This document shows, piece by piece, positions 41,664-50,890 of a DNA stretch of 64,000 bases (the first letter of the stretch is position 1; each line of letters opens with the position of its first letter). Position numbers and translations under genes: made by a program. Origin of the DNA: DRPG01 sp964655065 (lineage in GTDB: Bacteria > Myxococcota_A > UBA796 > GCA-2862545); assembly GCA_964655065.1 (NCBI GenBank), contig CAZZLC010000032.1, positions 1-64,000 on the forward strand, in the 5' to 3' direction. The notes beneath the pieces are model-generated. The model was not told the origin of the DNA. It saw nothing but the letters and a program-made list of their open reading frames with translations, and ran no database searches.

Positions 41664-43271
41664 CTACTCCCCGTCGCTCCACTCGAGGATACGGACCTCC
41701 ACACGCCGATTCTTCTCCCAGGCCTCGCTGACGTCGCGTTCGTCGAGGGGCTTGCTCTCGCCGAAGCCCTGGCTGCTCAGCCGCTCGGCATCGATGCCGG
41801 AGTTGACGAGGTAAGCCTCCACCGTGGCCGCTCGCTCCGCCGACAAGCGCTGGTTGGCTTCGGCATCACCACGGTTGTCCGTGTGACCCTCGATGGACAC
41901 TTTCGCGATCTCGGGCACCTCCTTCAGGAGGCCCACGATCTCGTCGAGCAGCGGCAAGGATTCGCGAAGCAGCCGGGCGGACCCCGTCTGGAACTGGATC
42001 GTCTCCCGCAGCTCGATCTGTTCCTCGTCGACGACGATGCGCTCGCTCGACGGCTCGAGCGCGATCGCGATCTCGCGAGGGGGCCCATTCTCCACGTCGA
42101 GGGTGGCCGTGCCTGGCTCGTAGCCGGGGGCACGGGCCTCGAAGGTCCACGCCTCGGGGCGCAGGTCGAGCTTCTGCTCCCCGCCGCGGCGCGTCTCGGG
42201 GTCCTCCATCGACGGCGTGCGGTAGGCCACCGACGCTCGCTTCACGACCTTCCCCTTGGGACTCAGGACGCGGACCGTGACCTCGGTGGTCGGGTCGGGG
42301 CAGCCGTCGTCGTCCTCGAACTCGTCGAGGTCCTCGGCCTCCTCGGGGCACTTGTCGGCGTCGTCGGCGATCCCGTCGCCGTCGGTGTCGGTCACGGGCG
42401 GGGCCTCGGGGCTGGCGGGGCTCAGCGAGATCCCGGCGATGATGCGCAGGTCGGGCGAGCCCACGCCGGCGGTGAACCCCCGGCCGATGCCCCCGCGCAC
42501 GGTCAGGGTGTCGGTCGGCCGCGCCCACCCGGAGAGCAGCCCCTCGAAGGGCGAGCCGGCGCGGTTCGCGACCTCGGCCGAGTAGTACACGAGGCCTGCG
42601 AACTCGAGGGCGAGCCCCCCGTTGTCGGCGACGTCGAACGAGCCACCGAACCGGTACTCGAACGCATCGTCGAGGACGACGTTCTCGAGCTCCTCCTCGG
42701 GGTTGATCCGCGTGCCCACGTTGGCCGCGAGGCGGAGGCGATCGACGTCGATACTCCCGACGAGGGCTACCTGACCGGCGAGATCCGGGGCACCGAGCGC
42801 CGTGGACACGGTGGCGGTGGGCAGGAACAACCGCGCCTGCACGCCCAGGTCGACGGGCGCTTCGACCGGGGCCTCCTCGCCGAAGATGGTCACCCGGCCG
42901 TCGAGCCCGAGATCCCCGATGCCCGACTCCCCGTCGGTCACTGGCCCGTCGGTGTAGAGGTAGACGGGCACGTCGATCCCGACACGAACCGGCCCGATTC
43001 CCCAGCCTCCGAGTACGTTGCCCTGGAACACGTCGCGGACGATCGACGTCTCGTCGTCGCCGCTCCGGTAGACCAGCGGGTCGCGGTGGTAGGACAACAG
43101 GAAGCGGCCCTGGGCGCCCTCGGCAGGCATGCGCGCGTCGTCGACCCACAGGGTGCGGCCCGCATCGATCGCGGGCCGAAACCGCTGGGCGTTGAGGTCG
43201 GGGACGGCTCCGCCCGCCACGGTCTGGGCGAGGGCCGCCGAACCAGAGAACCACAAAGCAAGCGTGATCAC
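41664..43271 (-). CDS. OmpA-family protein with barrel and thrombospondin-3 calcium repeats
   Basis: 535 aa from GTG 43271, inside the upstream gene's stop (GTGA). Signal peptide VITLALWFSGSAALAQ. N-terminal 300 residues: outer-membrane barrel strands. Then calcium motifs DTDGDGIADDADKCPEEAED and DDDGCPD, a PEGA-like beta domain, and a C-terminal OmpA peptidoglycan-binding domain (SIEGHTDNRGDAEANQRLSA, NRRVEVRI). This architecture is abundant in Myxococcota. It probably tethers the outer membrane to peptidoglycan. Confidence 0.9.
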   Translation of the reverse strand: MITLALWFSGSAALAQTVAGGAVPDLNAQRFRPAIDAGRTLWVDDARMPAEGAQGRFLLSYHRDPLVYRSGDDETSIVRDVFQGNVLGGWGIGPVRVGIDVPVYLYTDGPVTDGESGIGDLGLDGRVTIFGEEAPVEAPVDLGVQARLFLPTATVSTALGAPDLAGQVALVGSIDVDRLRLAANVGTRINPEEELENVVLDDAFEYRFGGSFDVADNGGLALEFAGLVYYSAEVANRAGSPFEGLLSGWARPTDTLTVRGGIGRGFTAGVGSPDLRIIAGISLSPASPEAPPVTDTDGDGIADDADKCPEEAEDLDEFEDDDGCPDPTTEVTVRVLSPKGKVVKRASVAYRTPSMEDPETRRGGEQKLDLRPEAWTFEARAPGYEPGTATLDVENGPPREIAIALEPSSERIVVDEEQIELRETIQFQTGSARLLRESLPLLDEIVGLLKEVPEIAKVSIEGHTDNRGDAEANQRLSAERAATVEAYLVNSGIDAERLSSQGFGESKPLDERDVSEAWEKNRRVEVRILEWSDGE

Positions 43272-45976
43272 GAGCGCTCCCCCTGACGACGCACGAAGGC
43301 CAGACCAAAGACGGCAAGAAGGGTCCACCCCGCGATCGGTGAGCCCGTCGCCGAGCAACCAGCACAGGCGCCGCCGAGGTACTCCCCGGGCGGACCCGGC
43401 GGCGTGGGGTCGAGGACATCGTCAGCCGGGTCCCGCGGGTCGCGGCCCGCCTCGACCTCGCTGCCGTCCGGCTCGCCTCCGCCGTCGGTGTCGGCGAGGA
43501 TCGGCGAGGTGCGGTGGACCGTCACCTCGTCGCCGTCGGACAGCCCGTCGCCGTCGGTGTCGGACGCCTGCGGATCCGTGCCCCGGAGCAGCTCGTCGCC
43601 GTCGGACAGCCCGTCGCCGTCGCTGTCGGAGGACGCGGGATCGGTGCCGAAGACAGCGTCCTCGGTGCCGTCACGAACCCCGTCGCCGTCACTGTCGGGG
43701 TCGTTGGCATCGAGGCCGGCGTCGGCCTCCGCGAGGTCATCGAGGCCGTCACCGTCGGTGTCGACCCGGAGGGGGTCGGTGCCGCCCGTGACCTCGTCGC
43801 CGTCGTCGATCCCGTCGCCGTCGGTATCGACAGTGTTGGCCCGGGTCCGGGAGACCCGTGCCTCGATACCGTCGTCGAGCTGGTCGACGTCCGTGTCGGC
43901 CACCGTCTCGACGGTCATCAGGAGTGACTCCTCGGCGTTGGTCAGCCCGTCTTGATCCGGATCGGGCCCAGGCGCGGTGTCGGGATCGAGCGGGTTGGTC
44001 TGCGCGTCACGCTCCTCGCCGTCGATCACGCCGTCGCCATCGGTGTCGGGCACGAGCACCAGCGTGCCGAGCGCGACCTCGTGGCCATCGTCGAGCCCGT
44101 CTCCGTCGGTATCGGCGGCCAGCGGGTCCGAGCCGAGCACGACGACCTCGAAGCCGTCGTCGACACCGTCGTCGTCGGTGTCCCGGACCAGGGGATTGGT
44201 CGAGGTCAGCCGGACCTCCTCCCCGTCGGTGAGGCCATCGCCGTCGCTGTCGGGCTGCTGGGGCGAGGTGCGGTCGATCGCGGGCTCCCGACCATCATCG
44301 AGACCGTCCCCATCGGTGTCCCGCACCAGCGGCGAGCTGCCCTGGCCAACCTCGCCGCCGTCAGTGATGCCGTCGCCGTCGGTGTCGGCGGAGTTGGGGT
44401 CGGTCCGCAGCAGCCGCTCGGCCTCGTTCGAGATTCCGTCGCCGTCATCGTCGGGCAAGGGCTCGTCGTCGTCGGCAAGACCGGGGTGGGTGCCGCGGTC
44501 GACCTCGACGCTGTCCCACACCCCACCCCTGTCGGTGTCGACGTCGAGCGGATCGAGGAACCTCTCGAGCTCCTCACCGTCCTGCAGGCCGTCGCCATCG
44601 GTGTCGAAGGCGCGGGGGTTCGTGCCGAGAGCGAGCTCGACCCCGTCGACGAGTCCGTCACGATCGCCGTCGGCCTGCGTGGGATCGGAGAAGCCGAGCT
44701 CCACTCCGTCGTCGAGCCCGTCGCCGTCGGTGTCGGCTCGGCGCGGGTCGGTGCCGAACAGACGGACCTCGGCCCCGTCGTCGAGCCCGTCGCCGTCGGT
44801 GTCGGGGTCGAAGGGGTCGGTACCGAGGGAGGCCTCTGCGGCGCTGCCGAGCCCGTCACCGTCGCTGTCGACCACCGCCGACGGCCCTACCTCGGGAGCG
44901 CAGGCATCTCCGACGAGATCGCCGTCGACGTCGAGCTGCAGTGGGTCGCTCACGGTTACGCAGCGATCTGTGTCGTCGGGGATGCCGTCCGCATCGCTGT
45001 CGGTGTCGCGAGCGTCGGGCGTGCCGTCGCAGTCGGAGTCGAAGGGCTCGCTACCGTCGAGCAGACCGTCACCGTCGCTGTCGTCGACGAGCGCGTCGAT
45101 GGCGCCGATCCCATCGGAATTGTAGGGGAAGGCCGGCATGCCGACCTCGGTGAGGTCGTCGACGCCATCACCGTCGGAGTCGGCCTCGTCGGGGTCGGTG
45201 CCCAGGGCGGCCTCGGTCTCGTCGGACAGCCCGTCACCGTCGGCGTCGGCATCGGCGACCGCGACTCGCACGTTGTCGAACACGAGGCCGCCGCTCTCTT
45301 CACCGGCGTCGAAGCTCGCGAGACCGTGCAGCCCGGGGGGCAGCGGCGAGGTGTCGGTGTAGCTGAGCACGACGTCGTCGCCGATACCGAGCCCGTCTCC
45401 TCCGGTGTCGACCCGACAGGTCACCACCGCCACGTCGGCGGACACGGTGATCACGGTCAGTCCGACCTGCACCGTGCGACCGGGCGGAAACGCGAAGCCG
45501 AGCCGCTGTTCGACCACGTAGTCGTCGGTGCAGGCGGCGTCGGTGTCGACGCGGAGCAGCCGCACGCCGGGCAGAACGTCACGACCGCCCGGGTCGCAGG
45601 AGGGCAGTCGGTGTCCCGTCGCGCCACAGACGTAGTGATGCCCGGCGTCAGAATAGCGAACGACCAGGCCCGCGAAGTCGTCGTCGGTCGTGGTGACGTC
45701 GCTGAACACCGAGACGTCGGCGTTGCTCGGGTGTCCGGTGAGCAGGAAGTTCGCGTAGCTGCTCGCAGGCTCGCCGAACGCACCGGTACCCGTGTCGGTC
45801 AGCGGGGAGACGCCTCGGTTCAGCGCGGTGGTCCACGCATCACCGCTCCAGGCGGCCTGCCAGCCATACGCGCCGGCGGGGGCGCCGAAGCTCACTTCGT
45901 TGCTACAGTCGAAATTCTCGGTGAACTCTTGCGCACCGGCCTCGAGCGAGGTGAATGCGGTCAGCAACCAGACCAT
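43268..45976 (-). CDS. Giant thrombospondin-3 repeat surface protein with MYXO-CTERM-like tail
   Basis: 902 aa from ATG 45976 (AGGAGG upstream). Signal peptide MVWLLTAFTSLEAGAQ, an N-terminal beta-sandwich/LamG-like domain of about 220 residues with several Cys, then about 25 tandem DxDxDGxxDxxE calcium-binding units (residues about 228-845). The C-terminus has CAGCSATGSP, a hydrophobic helix and RR, the MYXO-CTERM layout. Probably a long calcium-rigidified stalk on the cell surface. First gene of an operon with OmpA and a porin. A long opposite-strand frame here is a by-product of the repeats. Confidence 0.87.
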   Translation of the reverse strand: MVWLLTAFTSLEAGAQEFTENFDCSNEVSFGAPAGAYGWQAAWSGDAWTTALNRGVSPLTDTGTGAFGEPASSYANFLLTGHPSNADVSVFSDVTTTDDDFAGLVVRYSDAGHHYVCGATGHRLPSCDPGGRDVLPGVRLLRVDTDAACTDDYVVEQRLGFAFPPGRTVQVGLTVITVSADVAVVTCRVDTGGDGLGIGDDVVLSYTDTSPLPPGLHGLASFDAGEESGGLVFDNVRVAVADADADGDGLSDETEAALGTDPDEADSDGDGVDDLTEVGMPAFPYNSDGIGAIDALVDDSDGDGLLDGSEPFDSDCDGTPDARDTDSDADGIPDDTDRCVTVSDPLQLDVDGDLVGDACAPEVGPSAVVDSDGDGLGSAAEASLGTDPFDPDTDGDGLDDGAEVRLFGTDPRRADTDGDGLDDGVELGFSDPTQADGDRDGLVDGVELALGTNPRAFDTDGDGLQDGEELERFLDPLDVDTDRGGVWDSVEVDRGTHPGLADDDEPLPDDDGDGISNEAERLLRTDPNSADTDGDGITDGGEVGQGSSPLVRDTDGDGLDDGREPAIDRTSPQQPDSDGDGLTDGEEVRLTSTNPLVRDTDDDGVDDGFEVVVLGSDPLAADTDGDGLDDGHEVALGTLVLVPDTDGDGVIDGEERDAQTNPLDPDTAPGPDPDQDGLTNAEESLLMTVETVADTDVDQLDDGIEARVSRTRANTVDTDGDGIDDGDEVTGGTDPLRVDTDGDGLDDLAEADAGLDANDPDSDGDGVRDGTEDAVFGTDPASSDSDGDGLSDGDELLRGTDPQASDTDGDGLSDGDEVTVHRTSPILADTDGGGEPDGSEVEAGRDPRDPADDVLDPTPPGPPGEYLGGACAGCSATGSPIAGWTLLAVFGLAFVRRQGERS
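43440..45290. repeat. Degenerate coding tandem repeat (TSP3 units)
   Basis: About 25 imperfect units with a core on the coding strand like GACACCGACGGCGACGG, separated by 40-80 bp of variable sequence. They encode the calcium-binding thrombospondin-3 motifs of the surface protein. Unit length varies, so this is not a CRISPR array. Confidence 0.85.
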
Positions 45977-46144
45977 CGACCGAACCTCCTGGCCCGGCCG
46001 GGCTATCGCCCCTTGACCGGATCGTCCACGCCGCCGGGCGAAACCTGTCCGCCACCCGCTGCGAAGGGCATCCCACGACCGTCTGCCATCCACGCGGGCC
46101 CGCCGTCGGGTATGTCTGACCGGCCCACCACCCCTGGAGGAACG

Positions 46145-46960
46145 GTGCTCGCCTTCGTCCTGACCGCCATCGCGATGGCGCAGGCCCCCGCCCCACCCGC
46201 CGCGGTGATTCCCGCTAAAGACGACGACGTCGAGGTCGAAGTCGAGAAGCCGCGGACGAACCTGAGCGCGGAGCTCGGCTTCACCTACGTGAGCGGCAAC
46301 GCCGTGGTCCTGGCGCTCAACGGCGGCCTGCGGTTCTCCCATCGTTGGAGGCGCAACCGCTTCCAGCTGCCCGCGACGCTCAACATCGGCCAGTCCATCG
46401 CCGACACCGACGGTAGCGGCACCCTCGACGAGGAGGAGCGCGCAGTGGGCCTCACGGAGAACGCCCGCCGCGTCATCGTCGAGCCCCGCTACGATCGCTT
46501 CTTCAGCGACAAGGACAGCCTCTATGTCGTCATCGGCGTCCTGCACGACCCGTTCATCGGGTACGATCTGCGTCCTCACCAGGCGATCGGCTACTCCCGC
46601 CTCCTCGTCGACGACGACGACACCGAGGTCCGGGTCGAAGCAGGCTTCGACTATGCCCAGGAGTTCTACGTCGAAGGCCAGGACCCCAGGTTCCAGACGG
46701 TGTTCGCCGCCCACGTCCAGGGACTCTTCAAGCAGAACTTCAACGAGAACGTCAGCTTCACGGACACCATCGAGGTGTTCGAGAACCTGCTCGATCCTCG
46801 GGACCTCCGGCTCGTCAACACCGCGACCCTGAACTCGACGTTGAACTCGAAGCTCTCGATCAAGCTGTCGCATCAGCTGCTGTTCGACAACGTGCCGGTC
46901 GAGGGCTTCCGCAAGACGGATCAGACGTCGATGGTCACCCTGGTCGCCTCACTGCTCTGA
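46145..46960 (+). CDS. DUF481-type outer-membrane barrel protein
   Basis: 271 aa from GTG 46145 with GGAGG 5 bp upstream and signal peptide VLAFVLTAIAMAQA. NLSAELGFTYVSGNAVVLALNGG, YDRFFSDKDSLYVVIGVLHDP, DLRPHQAIGYSRLLVDDD and the strand-rich C-terminus (TLNSTLNSKLSIKLSHQLLF) follow the YdiY/DUF481 salt-induced outer-membrane family. Divergent from the TSP3 operon across 168 bp, in which no clear promoter could be defined. Confidence 0.84.
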   Translation: MLAFVLTAIAMAQAPAPPAAVIPAKDDDVEVEVEKPRTNLSAELGFTYVSGNAVVLALNGGLRFSHRWRRNRFQLPATLNIGQSIADTDGSGTLDEEERAVGLTENARRVIVEPRYDRFFSDKDSLYVVIGVLHDPFIGYDLRPHQAIGYSRLLVDDDDTEVRVEAGFDYAQEFYVEGQDPRFQTVFAAHVQGLFKQNFNENVSFTDTIEVFENLLDPRDLRLVNTATLNSTLNSKLSIKLSHQLLFDNVPVEGFRKTDQTSMVTLVASLL

Positions 46961-46965
46961 GCCGC

Positions 46966-48186
46966 TCACACCACCGCGATGGCCGACCACAGCGCCTCTC
47001 GGGTGCGGAAGGCCCAGGCCAGGGCTTCCATGTACGCCTGTTGGATGCTCCGGTCGTCGAGGCCCTCGAACCCGAGCTGGTCCCACTGGGCGTGTTCGTG
47101 GGCGAGCACGCACGACAGGGCCTGTCCGATGGACCCCTCGCGGTCGGTGAGCGCGGCCTTGATGTCGGAGGTCAGCGGTAGCACGTCGACGATCTCGCCC
47201 AGCGGACGATCGAGCACCGCGTCCAGCATGGAGAACAAGCCGCTGATGTAGTAGGCATCGGAGCGATCGTGACCCGTGATCTGGGCCAGCCGCTCGCACA
47301 TCTTGGCGCGGATCGCGGCCGCCGTGACCACCTCGATCGGCGCATCGCCCACGTCGGCGAGCACGATCAGGCTCACCCAGGTGCGCGTGAACCGGAGTCC
47401 GAGCAGGGCGATCGCCTGCTGCACGGAGTGAACCTCGCGAGGCAGGTGGTAGTACGCCGAGTTGATGATCCGGAGGATGCGGTAGGAGAGCCCCACGTCA
47501 GACGAGATGATCCGCTCGATCTCCTCGAGCTTCACGTTGGGGTCGTAGACACGCGCCACCAGATTGAGCAGCGTCTTGCGCGAGGGAGGAAGCGCGTTGC
47601 GCTGCAGGTTCGCGGGCCGAGCGAGGAAGTAGCCCTGGAACAGGGTGCACCCGAGCGCCTTGCAGGCGTCGAACTCCTCTCGGGTCTCGATCTTCTCCGC
47701 GATGATCTCGACGTTCCAGGGACGGAGTCGCGTGATGGCGTCTTTCACGCCGTCGACACCAATCTCCATGACGTCGAGTTTCACGTACGTCGCGTAGGGA
47801 AGCAGCTTCTCGACACCATCGCGGAACACGAAGTCGTCGAGGGCGAAGGTGTAGCCCTGATCGGCAAGCTCGCGAACGAGGCTCGCGAGCTGATCGTCGA
47901 TCTCGATGTCCTCCAGCAGCTCGAGCACCACTCGCTTGGGGGGCAACGAGATCAGCCGGTGGTTGGTCAGCAGTCCGCGGGTCACGTTGATGAACGCGCG
48001 GGCATGTCCGCAGACCTCGTCCAGGCCCATGTCCACCAGCGCCCCGACCACCACGCGCGCCGTGGCGTGGTCACCGTCGGTGAAGTTCGCCCGCGTTTGG
48101 TTGGGCCGCCTGTACAGCAGCTCGTAGCCAACCGCCTCGAGCGACGCGTCGAAGATCGGTTGGCGCGCGAAGACCACGGGCTCCAT
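46966..48186 (-). CDS. EAL-HDOD signalling protein (YuxH/CdgJ type)
   Basis: 406 aa. N-terminal EAL-like domain (1 to about 200): ARQPIFDASLEAVGYELLYR, where EAL has become ELL, VLELLEDIEIDDQL, FALDDFVF, VKLDVM, EKIETREEF, GYFLARP. The C-terminal HDOD domain (IERIISSDVGLSYRILRIIN, HSVQQAIALLG) follows. Proteins of this architecture often bind partners rather than degrade c-di-GMP, and several influence flagellar motility. The ELL change argues against full diesterase activity. A FliA-like promoter precedes it. Confidence 0.9.
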   Translation of the reverse strand: MEPVVFARQPIFDASLEAVGYELLYRRPNQTRANFTDGDHATARVVVGALVDMGLDEVCGHARAFINVTRGLLTNHRLISLPPKRVVLELLEDIEIDDQLASLVRELADQGYTFALDDFVFRDGVEKLLPYATYVKLDVMEIGVDGVKDAITRLRPWNVEIIAEKIETREEFDACKALGCTLFQGYFLARPANLQRNALPPSRKTLLNLVARVYDPNVKLEEIERIISSDVGLSYRILRIINSAYYHLPREVHSVQQAIALLGLRFTRTWVSLIVLADVGDAPIEVVTAAAIRAKMCERLAQITGHDRSDAYYISGLFSMLDAVLDRPLGEIVDVLPLTSDIKAALTDREGSIGQALSCVLAHEHAQWDQLGFEGLDDRSIQQAYMEALAWAFRTREALWSAIAVV

Positions 48187-48203
48187 GAAACGCTCCTCGC
48201 CAC

Positions 48204-48233
48204 ATCTTCGGAACGGCGAGGCCGCAGATTGAG
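48204..48233 (-). promoter_or_regulatory. Probable FliA-type promoter for the EAL-HDOD gene
   Basis: On the minus strand: CTCAATCT, then CCGAAGAT, with 17 bp between CTCAA and CCGA, the same form as the flagellin promoter. The predicted start near 48197 lies at the ribosome site GAGGAG, so the leader would be very short. Weaker than the other members. Confidence 0.5.
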
Positions 48234-48247
48234 GGCCGCCTGGCGGT

Positions 48248-49120
48248 TCAGTCTTCGCTGGGCTGGAGCTTGTCCTGCGTGCGCAGCTCGAAGTCGCTAC
48301 GGTCGTGCCGTTCGTGGAGCTGAGAGGAGGGCTCGCCCCATGCGCGGTTCACCATCCGACCCCGCTTCACCGCCGGCCGCTGGGCGATGGCATCCGTCCA
48401 CCGAATGACGTTCGTGTACTCGTGCACCGACAGGAACGTCCCGGCATCGTAGACCTTGCCCTTCACGAGCGCCCCGTACCAGGGCCAGACGGCCATGTCC
48501 GCGATGGAGTACTCCGAGCCGGCCAGGAACTCGTGGTCGGCGAGGCGCCGGTTCAAGACGTCGAGCTGGCGCTTGACCTCCATCGCGTAGCGCGTGATCG
48601 GATACTCGAGCTTCTCGGGCGCGTAGGCGTAGAAGTGACCGAAGCCACCGCCGAGGTATGGCGCGGCCCCCATCTGCCAGAACAGCCACGACAACGCCTC
48701 GGTGCGCGACGCATGGTCCTCGGGCAGGAACGCACCGAACTTCTCGGCCAGGTACAGCAGGATGGCGCCGGACTCGAAGACCCGCTGGGGCGACTCCACG
48801 CTGCGGTCGACGAGGACGGGGATCTTGGAGTTGGGGTTGATGGCGACGTAGCCACTCCCGAACTGGTCCCCCTCCGTGATGTTGACGAGCCAGGCGTCGT
48901 ACTCGGCGTCGGCGTGTCCGGCCTCGAGAAGCTCCTCGAGCAACACGGTCACCTTCTGCCCGTTGGGCGTGGCGAGGGAGTAGAGCTGCAGCGGGTGCTT
49001 CCCGACGGGCAGCTCCTTGTCGTGCGTGGCCCCGGCCACCGGCCGGTTGATGCTCGAGAATCGGCCTCCCGATTCCTGGTTCCAGGTCCATACTTCGGGG
49101 GGGACGTACGCTTCGCTCAT
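48248..49120 (-). CDS. yghU: Glutathione S-transferase, YghU-type disulfide-bond reductase
   Basis: 290 aa with the extended N-terminus of this family (PPEVWTWNQESGGRFSSINRP, GATHDKELPVGKHPLQLYS) and the thioredoxin-like region TPNGQKVTVLLEEL. NPNSKIPVL and ESGAILLYLAEKFG bind glutathione. The C-terminal helical domain has FLAGSEYSIADMAVWPW. YghU enzymes reduce disulfides using two bound glutathiones and lack the usual Cys. AGGAG sits 7 bp before ATG 49120. Upstream lies a 192-bp divergent region. Confidence 0.91.
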   Translation of the reverse strand: MSEAYVPPEVWTWNQESGGRFSSINRPVAGATHDKELPVGKHPLQLYSLATPNGQKVTVLLEELLEAGHADAEYDAWLVNITEGDQFGSGYVAINPNSKIPVLVDRSVESPQRVFESGAILLYLAEKFGAFLPEDHASRTEALSWLFWQMGAAPYLGGGFGHFYAYAPEKLEYPITRYAMEVKRQLDVLNRRLADHEFLAGSEYSIADMAVWPWYGALVKGKVYDAGTFLSVHEYTNVIRWTDAIAQRPAVKRGRMVNRAWGEPSSQLHERHDRSDFELRTQDKLQPSED

Positions 49121-49312
49121 GTCGACTCCTGAACTCGATGTACGAAGCGCTGTAAGGACGTTCGCGACCCTCGGTGAGCGGTCCGCCCCCTGGGGACCGC
49201 TTGCCGGTGGTCCAAAAGCAGAGTTTCAACCCGATCCGCCAACGTGAATCAAATCCGGGTGCACACTCAGCCACGGGAATCGCGTCATCCGGCGTGATGA
49301 AAGGGAGAGCCT

Positions 49313-50887
49313 GTGTACTTCGTCTGGCCAATTCTCGTCGGCCTCGCGTCCTTGGAGGGGTGTTCCACCCCCACTGCGGTGCCCGACACCCCTGGCGTCT
49401 TTTCCGCCACCCCGTACCTCGGGGCACCGGCGACCGCGGATCCGCTCCCCGGCAAGGACGTGATCGCCCATCCCCTGCTCGGGGAGAACAGCGTGTTCCA
49501 CGAAGACCACTACAACTCGGACGTGACCGATCAGGCCGGTCCCCTCGGCATCGACCCCAAGGTCCGCAGCCGGCTGTACGGTCAATGCTCGACGCCTCGC
49601 GTCGACTCCCAGGGCCGCGTGATCACCTTGTGCCTCGACATCTCCGACCTCACGACGCCAGGGCTCCGCCTCGTGCTGCTCGACGGCGACACGCTGGAGC
49701 TCCTCGCGGAGCGCCGGGTCGACGATGCGCCGCTGAGCACGGTGACCGCGGGCAACACGCCCGGCGGGGCCTACCCCCACGTCGACGCGCAGGACCGGGT
49801 GCTCACCACCAACCTCTCGAACCAGGTCGTGATCTACGAGGCGGTGACGACGGCCAACGGTTCGCTGTCCTGGGACCTCACCAGCACGCTCGACCTGTCG
49901 AGCCACCTCGCCACCGGTGACGTCCTGTTCGACGCCGTGCCCGACTTCACGGGTCGCCTGTGGTTCGTCTCGGGCCAGGGGCGGGTCGGCGCGGTCGACG
50001 CGGGTGGAACCGTGCAGACCACCGACCTCGGCGAGACCGTCGAGAACGGCCTCGCCATCGGTGAGGACGGAGTCTTTCTCACCACGGCTGCGGCCGCGTA
50101 CCGCTTCGAGGCGGATCCGACAGGCGCTCCGACGTTCACCTGGCGAATTCCGTACAGCGTCGATCCGAATCCGAAACCCGGCGTGTTCTCAGCCGGCTCG
50201 GGCGGCACCATCACCTTGCTCGGGCGCGACCTGGTGGTGTTCCCCGACAACGCCCCGAGCCAGGTCAACCTGTTGGTCGCTCGCCGCGACCAGTCGTTTA
50301 CGGGACCCGACCGCGTGATCTGCCAGGTGCCGCTCTTCTCGCCCGGGCAGAGCGCGGTCGACGTCTCCCCCATCGCGTACGGACGCAGCATCGTCGTCGC
50401 CAACTTCTTCGGTGCTCCCAACACGCTCGACTTCCCCGCCACGTTCGATCAGCTCGCGCCCGGGCTCACCCGAATCGACGTACGACCCGACAACAGCGGC
50501 TGTGACGTGGTCTGGACCAACAACCAGATCCGCTCGACCACCGTGGCCAAGCTCTCTACGGCGACCGGCCTCGTCTACACGTTCCGGCAGCGGCTGTCCG
50601 AGAGTCCGGTCGACGCCTTCTACTTCACCGCCGTCGACTTCGACACGGGGAACATCGTGTGGGAGGTCCTCTCCGGCACGGGCCCGCTCGCGAGCAACAG
50701 CACGTTCACGCTGGCCGTGGGGCGCGGAGGACAGGTCTACCAGGCGACGGTAGGCGGCATCGTGCGCCTCGAGGATGGTCCAGGTTCCGGGCTCGCGCCG
50801 TCGCTGCTCACGATCCGCGAAGAGCCGGGGCCCCTCCTGATGACCGTGCTCCAGATGCTCGGCTACGCTCCGTCCACGTTGCCCTGA
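49313..50887 (+). CDS. Exported lipoprotein with predicted beta-propeller
   Basis: 524 aa from GTG 49313 with GGGAG upstream. Signal peptide ending SLEGC (probable lipobox). The body has repeated strand blocks with Asp/Gly turns (DSQGRVITLCLDISDL, DAQDRVLTTNLSNQV, DFTGRLWFVSGQGRVGAVD, GNIVWEVLSG), consistent with a seven- or eight-bladed PQQ-like propeller. No enzyme motifs seen. Convergent with the TlpA-like gene, 3 bp apart. Confidence 0.75.
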   Translation: MYFVWPILVGLASLEGCSTPTAVPDTPGVFSATPYLGAPATADPLPGKDVIAHPLLGENSVFHEDHYNSDVTDQAGPLGIDPKVRSRLYGQCSTPRVDSQGRVITLCLDISDLTTPGLRLVLLDGDTLELLAERRVDDAPLSTVTAGNTPGGAYPHVDAQDRVLTTNLSNQVVIYEAVTTANGSLSWDLTSTLDLSSHLATGDVLFDAVPDFTGRLWFVSGQGRVGAVDAGGTVQTTDLGETVENGLAIGEDGVFLTTAAAAYRFEADPTGAPTFTWRIPYSVDPNPKPGVFSAGSGGTITLLGRDLVVFPDNAPSQVNLLVARRDQSFTGPDRVICQVPLFSPGQSAVDVSPIAYGRSIVVANFFGAPNTLDFPATFDQLAPGLTRIDVRPDNSGCDVVWTNNQIRSTTVAKLSTATGLVYTFRQRLSESPVDAFYFTAVDFDTGNIVWEVLSGTGPLASNSTFTLAVGRGGQVYQATVGGIVRLEDGPGSGLAPSLLTIREEPGPLLMTVLQMLGYAPSTLP

Positions 50888-50890
50888 CGA

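Noticed and set aside
43440..45290. Regularly spaced repeats suggesting a CRISPR array
   Set aside because: Repeats are imperfect, spacing varies and each encodes an Asp-rich calcium motif in frame; no cas genes nearby.
43952..46144. Long plus-strand frame opposite the TSP3 gene, reading into the DUF481 gene
   Set aside because: Repeat-rich GC sequence keeps this frame open; only the part after GTG 46145, with signal peptide and ribosome site, is a real gene.
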